This document shows, in pieces, positions 25,005 to 31,221 of a stretch of DNA of 34,799 nt. The stretch comes from a virus. Position 1 is the stretch's first letter; each line of letters starts with the position of its first letter. Below the pieces are notes generated by a model. It was not told the DNA's origin. It made no database searches and was given only the letters and a program-made list of their open reading frames with translations. Location: the IMG/VR virus record IMGVR_UViG_3300024273_001035, positions 1 to 34,799 of that record; one strand, given 5' to 3'. The position numbers were made by a program, and so were the translations under genes.

Positions 25005-25922
25005 TGCCAATTCTTTATAAACATTGATTAGTTCAACGATTCTAGATTGAAGCGCTCTTTGTGAACTTTCATCCTTTACCTTAACATCTAACCCATAAAC
25101 TGAATTTGATAAGATTTTTAATTCGGTTAAAAGGTGTCCAACTGTTGTTTTGTCTAATACATTTTGAGATTGTTTTGCAAAATGAAAGTTAATCAATTCA
25201 GTTAAATTAGCTTTAATCGAATTCATTTTAACAACACACTCATCATAAGTTGCAATGATTTCTCTGTTTGCAGTCTTTTCAAACTCTTCCATTCCACCTA
25301 CAAACTTTGTATCAATTTTAACAAATCGCAAACCTGAATGTGTTGGAATATCAATACGAGAATCATCAATACCTCTAGCTCTGCAAATGTCTTTAAATGT
25401 TTGAATGTTATTTGGTGTAAATTTACATTTAGTTTCAAATACATTTTTAGCATCAATAGAATATAGTGGAACAATATTTGAGTATTCACTTACTGGATAT
25501 GAAATAAATTCAATGTCCATACTATGCAATGTTTTTACAGTTTCATAAATTGCAGTATGTGTTCTGAAGAATCTGGTAGCAAATACCTCATCTTCTAAAG
25601 TATCATATGTGAATTCTTCAGTATCATCGTCATATTCTCTGGTCTCACTGATCTTAGCAACTGTTTCTTGATATTCTTTAACTGAGATTGTTGTAATATT
25701 TTCAGTGTTATCATAACCAATCAACTTTCTTTCAGAAGTTTCATAGGTAATAGTTTCAGGTCTTTCGTTGATAGTCATTAATTCTCCAACCTTCTGACCT
25801 CTTAATGGATCTGTGATTGGATTTCCATTAACACATACATTTGTGGCTGAATAACTTCCAGGTGTTTTGAATGTGTATAAATTTGTTTTTGAATCGTAAC
25901 CTACTTTAATTGAATTTTCCAT
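25002..25922 (-). CDS. Unknown 306-aa protein
   Basis: Not recognised. The N-terminal ~60 residues look beta-rich (SKTNLYTFKTPGSYSATNVC). An acidic stretch (TREYDDDTEEFTYDTLEDEV) follows, then a possible alpha/beta core (SMDIEFISYPVSEYSNIVPL; LRFVKIDTKFVGG) and a C-terminal helical part. There is no signal peptide or transmembrane segment. It starts about 50 nt after the terminator that ends the structured noncoding region. Promoter boxes before it are unclear: TATAAC is present, but no GAAACA box at 16 nt. Confidence 0.75.
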   Translation of the reverse strand: MENSIKVGYDSKTNLYTFKTPGSYSATNVCVNGNPITDPLRGQKVGELMTINERPETITYETSERKLIGYDNTENITTISVKEYQETVAKISETREYDDDTEEFTYDTLEDEVFATRFFRTHTAIYETVKTLHSMDIEFISYPVSEYSNIVPLYSIDAKNVFETKCKFTPNNIQTFKDICRARGIDDSRIDIPTHSGLRFVKIDTKFVGGMEEFEKTANREIIATYDECVVKMNSIKANLTELINFHFAKQSQNVLDKTTVGHLLTELKILSNSVYGLDVKVKDESSQRALQSRIVELINVYKELA

Positions 25923-25972
25923 GATGTTCTATTTCTAATTTGTTATATGTAAATATAATCAATTCTGGTGAC

Positions 25973-26018
25973 ATAAAAAAATCCTGGTAAAAAAGTTATT
26001 AACAATTTCACCAGGATT
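25973..26018 (-). terminator. Rho-independent terminator ending the structured noncoding RNA
   Basis: Stem AATCCTGGT/ACCAGGATT (25980-25988 with 26010-26018), extended by weaker G-T and A-T pairs to about 13 bp, then a run of T and ATG on the minus strand. Confidence 0.88.
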
Positions 26019-26230
26019 AAATTTTAACGGGATAGTTGTTCGTGATTTTCTTCTCGGCAGAATAACCCTTTTTTACGTCTTCGGCTTTGACTTTCGCGAG
26101 CGTCTACTAAAACTTCGACCCATCCTACTTATCACCTATTGAGGTGGTTTGACGTTTGTTTATTTTTTATCCTGGTTAAACTTCCATTTGCCTATCCGCC
26201 GAAGCTTTTAATGGATAATTGGCTATCATA

Positions 26231-26312
26231 GCTGTGTGTACTTTTTGCTGTACCTATCCTCCAGGTTCCGTTCCATTGCTAGTTTATAATTGCTTGTGTA
26301 TTGTTTGCTGTA
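26231..26312 (-). repeat. Imperfect repeat in two hairpins of the noncoding RNA
   Basis: The minus strand has TACAGCAAACAATACACAAG-C (26312-26292) in hairpin A and TACAGCAAAAAGTACACACA-GC (26252-26231) in hairpin B, about 60 nt apart. Both lie inside the stem-loops. Confidence 0.75.
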
Positions 26313-26325
26313 AGGAACCTAATTT

Positions 26326-26340
26326 CTTTTATTATATATC
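26326..26340 (-). promoter_or_regulatory. Late promoter motif before the noncoding RNA
   Basis: The minus strand reads GATATATAATAAAAG. It touches the stop codon of the DUF2828-type gene, so no coding gene follows it for over 400 nt. The ten-base core is the same as before the CTS gene at 18901. Confidence 0.6.
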
Positions 26341-27770
26341 TAAACAATTGGAGCATATCTCTCGCTCGAGATTGTTTTATCCATTATTTGTTGTGGTGAC
26401 TCAATATCACCTCCAAGTAAACTTGTCATAATAGCTGGTGAGAATCCTGAAACTAATGCAGTTCCTAATTTATCAAATGCCACTGGTACTCCTCCATTTC
26501 TGGACTGAATGTTCCAATAAACAATTTGAGGAACTTTGTAACCTGCATCTTCGTACATCTTCTCAATCATTTGTTGAGCAGTAGGATTCCAAGCTGATCT
26601 ATCATTTCTCCATCCACCTCCCCCAGTTGCCGAATTAAATTCCATATCTGATAGGATTAGGATTTTATTTGGCATCTCGTCTTGAGACAATTTATGTTTA
26701 GTTGCTTGATCTAAAATTAACTTAAAGGTAGCCTCTAAGTTTGTTGACATTCCCCAATCAGCTCTGGCCATTTGATGATATCTGTCTTCTAAAGAACCAT
26801 TAACTACTTGTAGTTGTGGGTTATTTGAGAATGTAATAAAAGCATCTTTAAAAGGACCTTCATTTCTTTCAGAAATATAAAGACCTAATGAGATTGCAAC
26901 ATCCATACAGGTTACGGTTTTACTTCCTCCGGCAGGAGTTGACATCGAACCTGAAACATCGACTACTGGTAGGATCATGTCGTTTGCGCCTTCTAAATAA
27001 TTAGGAAGGGCTTTCCATTGCTCATTAGCAACCTTAGCATTTCCATGAGTCAATGATTTTGTAACATCATAAGGATAAACAGCACCTGCATTAATCTTAG
27101 CCTCTCCTTTTACTAGTGATTCGATGTATGCTGAATAACTAGCATATGCATTTTTACCAAACGCTTTCTGGTATCTTGCGCTTGCAACTGATGGTAATTT
27201 ACCGAACTCGATAGAATCCCATTCTCTAGCACACATTTTAGTTTCAACTACATTAGTCAAATTAACTAAAGTTTTACGGTATTGTTTTGGTGACAATTTT
27301 AAGAATGCACGTAACTTTTCAGCTGCTTGACCCTTTCTTGGCATCCATTTTGCACATAGTTGTGATTCCTCTCTAAGAGCATTTGCAATAAGTGTTAATG
27401 CATCTTGCTCAAGATAAGTCCCTACAAGTACTAGTAAGTCATCCCATCTACCATATTCTGAGATTAAATGTAGGTTTGGCTTAAGAACTAAATCATGATT
27501 TTCAGCAAGATAGGCTAAGATGTCTTTGAAAACTTGACGTTCTCCAGCCCCACCTCTAATATCTCTTGCCCAGAATAAAAGTTTCATAGCACGTTTAGGA
27601 TCCTCATTAAATGCTTTTGAAAAGGTTGCAATCAAACGCTGTTTGTCTTGGCCTCTCATTGCTCCAATGTTAAAGAATAAGTCAACGCATGCATTCAACG
27701 AAGTTGAATTAGTTGCCATTCCATTTTCTGTAACAGTATCTTCTTGTCTTAATGCGTCTATGAAGTTCAT
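26340..27770 (-). CDS. Ro60/TROVE-like RNA-binding protein with von Willebrand A domain (DUF2828 type)
   Basis: 476 aa. The N-terminal ~260 residues are helical repeats with FWARDIRGGAGERQVFKDIL (67-86) and SEYGRWDDLLVLVGTYL, typical of TROVE/DUF2828 proteins. The C-terminal vWA domain has a full MIDAS: PVVDVSGSMST (Asp271, Ser273, Ser275), then a Thr in MSTNLEATF and an Asp in ILILSDMEFN. Ro60 relatives bind misfolded RNAs and Y RNAs through the helical ring. A GAAACA-N16-TATAAT promoter precedes this gene, and a structured noncoding region follows it. The DUF2828 assignment comes from memory of motif patterns. Confidence 0.8.
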   Translation of the reverse strand: MNFIDALRQEDTVTENGMATNSTSLNACVDLFFNIGAMRGQDKQRLIATFSKAFNEDPKRAMKLLFWARDIRGGAGERQVFKDILAYLAENHDLVLKPNLHLISEYGRWDDLLVLVGTYLEQDALTLIANALREESQLCAKWMPRKGQAAEKLRAFLKLSPKQYRKTLVNLTNVVETKMCAREWDSIEFGKLPSVASARYQKAFGKNAYASYSAYIESLVKGEAKINAGAVYPYDVTKSLTHGNAKVANEQWKALPNYLEGANDMILPVVDVSGSMSTPAGGSKTVTCMDVAISLGLYISERNEGPFKDAFITFSNNPQLQVVNGSLEDRYHQMARADWGMSTNLEATFKLILDQATKHKLSQDEMPNKILILSDMEFNSATGGGGWRNDRSAWNPTAQQMIEKMYEDAGYKVPQIVYWNIQSRNGGVPVAFDKLGTALVSGFSPAIMTSLLGGDIESPQQIMDKTISSERYAPIV

Positions 27771-27794
27771 TACGTTAATTTTTAATGTTCTTTA

Positions 27795-27822
27795 ATTATA
27801 TTAATTCCTTTTGATTTGTTTC
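27795..27822 (-). promoter_or_regulatory. GAAACA-N16-TATAAT promoter for the Ro60-like gene
   Basis: Exact GAAACA (27817-27822) and TATAAT (27795-27800) 16 nt apart on the minus strand, overlapping the end of the small upstream gene and 25 nt before the start. Confidence 0.7.
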
Positions 27823-28056
27823 AGAAATTACCTGCTTTTGTAAATCTAACCTTAGCCAAAATAATCTCATCAGCTCTTCAAGGTCCTTGTCTGATGTGTT
27901 ATCATCGAGTGCTGTTACAAATATAAAACTGTTAATCATCATTCTGGTGGTCTCTATTTGCTCATTTGTGGCGCATGAACTTATACTGTTATTAATTTTA
28001 TTAATAACATCAATAGACCATTGACTCAGATCCTCTGGTTGAAATATAAAATTCAT
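27796..28056 (-). CDS. Small unknown protein upstream of the Ro60-like gene
   Basis: 86 aa, starts MNFIFQPEDLSQWSIDVINK. It looks helical throughout (ARRANGED as NEQIETTRMMINSFIFVTAL then KDLEELMRLFWLRLDLQKQV) with no known motif. It has its own GAAACA-N16-TATAAT promoter directly after a terminator. It could be a partner or regulator of the next gene, but nothing in the sequence proves this. Confidence 0.65.
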   Translation of the reverse strand: MNFIFQPEDLSQWSIDVINKINNSISSCATNEQIETTRMMINSFIFVTALDDNTSDKDLEELMRLFWLRLDLQKQVISETNQKELI

Positions 28057-28078
28057 GTTTATAAATTAAATGTTAGGT

Positions 28079-28106
28079 ATTATATTGATAGGAGTTGGAA
28101 TGTTTC
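28079..28106 (-). promoter_or_regulatory. GAAACA-N16-TATAAT promoter
   Basis: Exact GAAACA (28101-28106) and TATAAT (28079-28084), 16 nt apart, 23 nt before the 86-aa gene. Confidence 0.7.
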
Positions 28107-28140
28107 ATAAAAAGAAAAGACCCTAATTTCTTAGGGTCTT
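28107..28140 (-). terminator. Rho-independent terminator of the packaged-protein locus
   Basis: Perfect 10-bp stem AAGACCCTAA/TTAGGGTCTT (28117-28140) with a 4-nt loop, followed by a T-rich tract on the minus strand. Confidence 0.9.
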
Positions 28141-28183
28141 CGGTCCATGAATACTATTCGTGGAGTGGCTAATTCGATGATAC

Positions 28184-28372
28184 TCAAATTATATTGTTAT
28201 TCCTTTCGTTAATGAATTGTTCGAAAGTTTTTAACATTTTTTCTCTCTTCTTTTTCTTTTTCTTATATTCTTCCTCTGCGTCACCTGCTCCAGATAAAAC
28301 ATCTCCAGAACCAGGTTGTGTTGATGTTGGAAGTAGTGTAGCTCCCATACCTCCAATATTAATATGTTTCAT
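28184..28372 (-). CDS. Small protein with C-terminal capsid-targeting-like segment
   Basis: 62 aa from the ATG at 28372 (MKHINIGGMGATLLPTSTQP). An earlier in-frame ATG at 28393 would overlap the previous gene; I prefer 28372 because it lies 15 nt past that gene's stop behind an A-rich leader. The middle is Gly/Asp-rich and then Lys-rich. The C-terminus, MLKTFEQFINERNNNII, contains the FEQFINE segment that is N-terminal in typical T4-type internal proteins. Probably a minor head or core protein. Confidence 0.6.
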   Translation of the reverse strand: MKHINIGGMGATLLPTSTQPGSGDVLSGAGDAEEEYKKKKKKREKMLKTFEQFINERNNNII

Positions 28373-28386
28373 TTTTCTTATATTTT

Positions 28387-29418
28387 TTACCAAGCGTAAT
28401 TTTTGTTTTCTATCTTTTTAACAGAATCATTAATGCTCTTAGCACGGGTTTTCATACTACCTTCATGATAATTTCCAGTATAACCAGCTGTCTTTTCTTT
28501 TTCATTATTCGAAGCATCTGTAACATATCTTGAATACTCGTCAAGGATTTGTCTCATTAGGTTAGAAGCATCATTTAATTTAACCTCTTTTCCCTTTGGA
28601 TCTAATCCAATTAAAAGATCATCGTATTTTCCTTTAGTACCTGTTGCGATTGCATCTTTAATTTGATTGCCTAATTTTTCAATAGCATCTAACACTATAG
28701 CGTCCATTGGCATCGCAGCTGCTTTAGTAGCTAAAATATCATAATATCTTTTTTTGTTAATTTCTTTGAACTCCTTGTCATTCATAAATGCAGTAGCACC
28801 TTTTCTAGCAGCATTTCTTTCAACTCTTTGTGATTCTGTAGAATATCTTGCCTTAAGTATTGTTAAATCTAAACAGTATGCTCTGTCTGCTAATTCCGCT
28901 ACCTGTTTCATTGATGAAATACCTGAACCATGCTGATTACTTGCTCCAGATTTTTGAAATCCTGCAGAATCATCTCTTTTTGTAGTTTTTAATGTTCTTA
29001 TTGATTTCTTGTCTCCAGCATAAGATCTCTGCCATTCGGTTGCCATCCATTCGTTAGAACCATCTGTGATTGCTAATAATGTATTTGCTGGAATAGTTTT
29101 CTCTTCACGCCATGATGATGCGCCTGCAAATGGGTTTGGCTTTTCGTTTGTTGTAAAATACATGTAGATTGCGCTTGCTCTCTTTTCTTTCTTTGCCTCC
29201 GCTGGTGTTAATTCAATGATGTCAATATCTTGAATTTTATCTAGTGCAATTTTTGACATATTATAAAATGCAGCTGGAAGATCCTTGTCCATTTTATTAG
29301 CGCCTGTCAAAATGCTTGCAAGTTTTTGTGATGCAAATGCCTCATTTAACGATATATTAGATTCGCTTAATGAGCTAACAAACTCACTAAATGATTCGTA
29401 AATAAATTTTGTTTTCAT
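28387..29418 (-). other. Possible nested product or ancestral gene start inside the polyprotein
   Basis: Met595 lies in ACAATATGAAAACAAAA, a 17-nt string identical to the start context of the ligase-like gene at 34436. The encoded segment (MKTKFIYES against MKTKILNFN) is also similar. This suggests that two packaged-protein genes fused, or that this ATG is still used. Confidence 0.35.
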
Positions 29419-31200
29419 ATTGTTTGTGTTTTTCTTTTCTGATAAGTCTAAGTCCCATCCAAATTCCACGTATGGAATTGCTTCACTAGGATCTACGTCC
29501 CATTTGTCAGCCGCTTTAAGAACAAGCTCTCTTGTTATTTTACTGATAGGGTGTTTTCCAATTTCTTTGTCAAATCCACCAGGAACCCATATTTCAGGAT
29601 TCTTTGCGGTTGCTTCATTCACTGAAATTTGCGAAAGAACTTTCTTACCAAATTTAGATAGTGAAACTCCATCCTCTGAAATTGTAAAATATCTAGTATT
29701 GTTTTTTGTCCAACTTTTAGATCTATTTGAAATATCTGAAACAAATTTTTCAAATGCCTCTTTTGTAATTCTACCGTCTTTGATAAATTCCAAGACTTTG
29801 TTTCTTACATTCGCATTTTTACCAACAGTAACCGCTGGATGATTTTCAGTATATTGTCTCTTTAATGTAAGTTTTTTACCTTCAGTAACTATTGATTCAT
29901 TAACTAATGCTTCAAGTACTTCATCTCTAAAATTTAAACTTCTTCCTGCACCTACACCGATTCTGTTAGATCCATATAAAGAAACTTGAATCTGATAAAT
30001 TTCGCCAGCTTCATCTTCAACTTGGAATTGTCTAAATGCATTTGCTTTTTGACCAAAATCTGTAATTGTATAAGTATGTTTATCTGTTTTAATAGTATCA
30101 CCTATTGTAAGTTTTTTAGCAACTTTAGAATTAAGTTCACCCTCGTTTAATTCTCTAGAATCTTGTGAAGAGTGTTCAATAACTACTGATTCTTCAACGT
30201 TTAATAAGATCCATGTATAATAATGTATGCTACCTTCTCGAGCAATCTCATCGAACTTAGTTTTAAAACCAAATCCTTTAATTAAATCATTTAAGTATTT
30301 TTTAACTGAAGAATCACCAGCATGTACCAAAACCGTAATAGAATTACCATCAATATATGGTGTTTGTGCAATAGATCCCCAATCTGCCTTATCAGCATCA
30401 TGTAGTTTTTGTGGAAGATCTGCTAATAAAACTTTACCTTCAGTAACTACTGATTCTAACATTTTTTTCATGTTCTTTGCAATAGTATCTACTGTATCGT
30501 TTTTCTTACCATATACTGGGTTACTTGGTACTGCCATATTCATAACATTTCCGTTTTGGTAGATATTATATGAACCTCCATCAAATTCTTCTCCATCAAC
30601 ATCTAGGTCAAATGAATCCTCTTCTAATGTTCGTTTATTAACTGTAACTTTAGTTCCATCTGCTTTAGACATTGCATCTGCAAATTTCTGTGCTATAACC
30701 ATGGTTTCTTCTTTTGAAAGTCCTGCTGGTTTTGCATGTGGATTAGAACTTCCATACGCTTCATCCATATTTTCTTTAGCCGCATCATATATTGATTGCA
30801 ACCAATCTTCAAATTGACCAGGTTCTCCTGCTTTAGATAAATCATGATGAGCCTTTGTAAATTCCTTTACGAAAGATTTAAAATCCTTTGAATCTTGTGC
30901 CATTTGGTCAATATCTGCCATGGCTGCTTCATCTAAATTTTCTTTAATTGCTAATTGAACATCCTTGTCCTTACCAGCAACTGCAGCATCAAGCTCTTTT
31001 ATCAAGTCATTTTTCTTTGTGGTTAATCCTTTTAATTCTGCAAGGATATTTGTTTTTTCATCTCCTTCTGCTGCTGCAAATTCTTTTGCCATTGCTGACA
31101 TTTTATTTACAACATCAGTAAACTCAGCTTGAATTTTGTTGATCGATCTCTCGTTTAACATATTCATAGTTTCATTTAGATATTTGTCAAATGCGTTCAT
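28387..31200 (-). CDS. Large polyprotein-like late protein, probably cut by the prohead protease
   Basis: 937 aa, function unknown. Its N-terminus, MNAFDKYLNETMNMLNERSI, contains LNE sites. Several [LV]xE sites before Gly, Ala or Ser lie between compact domains: VTE254-G, LNE353-G, VNE435-S, VTE440-G, VNE529-A and LNE620-A. They would release pieces of roughly 90-320 aa. The pieces around 254 and 440 share the join ESVVTEGK/ESIVTEGK. At Met595 there is an internal MKTKFIYESFSEFVSS segment resembling a fresh capsid-targeting N-terminus. The last 317 residues are Lys/Ala-rich and helical. It lies in a late locus of probable head proteins with a late-like motif upstream. Confidence 0.75.
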   Translation of the reverse strand: MNAFDKYLNETMNMLNERSINKIQAEFTDVVNKMSAMAKEFAAAEGDEKTNILAELKGLTTKKNDLIKELDAAVAGKDKDVQLAIKENLDEAAMADIDQMAQDSKDFKSFVKEFTKAHHDLSKAGEPGQFEDWLQSIYDAAKENMDEAYGSSNPHAKPAGLSKEETMVIAQKFADAMSKADGTKVTVNKRTLEEDSFDLDVDGEEFDGGSYNIYQNGNVMNMAVPSNPVYGKKNDTVDTIAKNMKKMLESVVTEGKVLLADLPQKLHDADKADWGSIAQTPYIDGNSITVLVHAGDSSVKKYLNDLIKGFGFKTKFDEIAREGSIHYYTWILLNVEESVVIEHSSQDSRELNEGELNSKVAKKLTIGDTIKTDKHTYTITDFGQKANAFRQFQVEDEAGEIYQIQVSLYGSNRIGVGAGRSLNFRDEVLEALVNESIVTEGKKLTLKRQYTENHPAVTVGKNANVRNKVLEFIKDGRITKEAFEKFVSDISNRSKSWTKNNTRYFTISEDGVSLSKFGKKVLSQISVNEATAKNPEIWVPGGFDKEIGKHPISKITRELVLKAADKWDVDPSEAIPYVEFGWDLDLSEKKNTNNMKTKFIYESFSEFVSSLSESNISLNEAFASQKLASILTGANKMDKDLPAAFYNMSKIALDKIQDIDIIELTPAEAKKEKRASAIYMYFTTNEKPNPFAGASSWREEKTIPANTLLAITDGSNEWMATEWQRSYAGDKKSIRTLKTTKRDDSAGFQKSGASNQHGSGISSMKQVAELADRAYCLDLTILKARYSTESQRVERNAARKGATAFMNDKEFKEINKKRYYDILATKAAAMPMDAIVLDAIEKLGNQIKDAIATGTKGKYDDLLIGLDPKGKEVKLNDASNLMRQILDEYSRYVTDASNNEKEKTAGYTGNYHEGSMKTRAKSINDSVKKIENKNYAW

Positions 31201-31221
31201 TTATATTGATTTTATTTTATA

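Larger units (their letters stand above)
25973..26325 (-). ncRNA. Candidate structured noncoding RNA beside a Ro60-like gene
   Basis: The 417-nt gap 25923-26339 is the only long gene-free stretch. It has no ORF worth calling and is less AT-rich than its surroundings. Read on the minus strand, a late motif at 26326-26340 would start transcription within a few bases of hairpin A, and a strong terminator ends it. Visible pairing: hairpin A, AGGTTCC/GGAACCT (26314-26320 with 26263-26269); hairpin B, GGATA/TATCC (26255-26259 with 26213-26217); hairpin C, a 5-bp stem at 26133-26146; and a long-range 7-bp helix CTTCGGC/GCCGAAG (26198-26204 with 26079-26085). It matches no tRNA, tmRNA, RNase P or group I intron core that I know. 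Ro60-family genes often neighbour their Y RNAs, so a Y-RNA-like role is a reasonable hypothesis. Confidence 0.65.

Noticed and set aside
25973-26325. Noncoding region as tRNA, tmRNA, RNase P RNA, group I intron or riboswitch
   Set aside because: I looked for the T-loop GTTCRA, an alanine acceptor stem, the RNase P GAGGAAAGTC core and the group I P/Q/R/S elements and found none. A riboswitch role is also less likely because a strong terminator separates it from the next gene.
26219-26431. Plus-strand 70-codon ORF across the noncoding RNA region
   Set aside because: It runs antisense into the end of the Ro60-like gene, is rich in Cys and Tyr without any pattern, and lacks a promoter. The RNA structure explains the region better.
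29420-29842. Open plus-strand frame of 140 codons
   Set aside because: It lies fully within the well-supported 937-aa minus-strand gene and looks like its antisense shadow. The other plus-strand frames (for example at 3854-4300, 9470-9763, 31988-32347 and 33583-33930) were rejected for the same reason.
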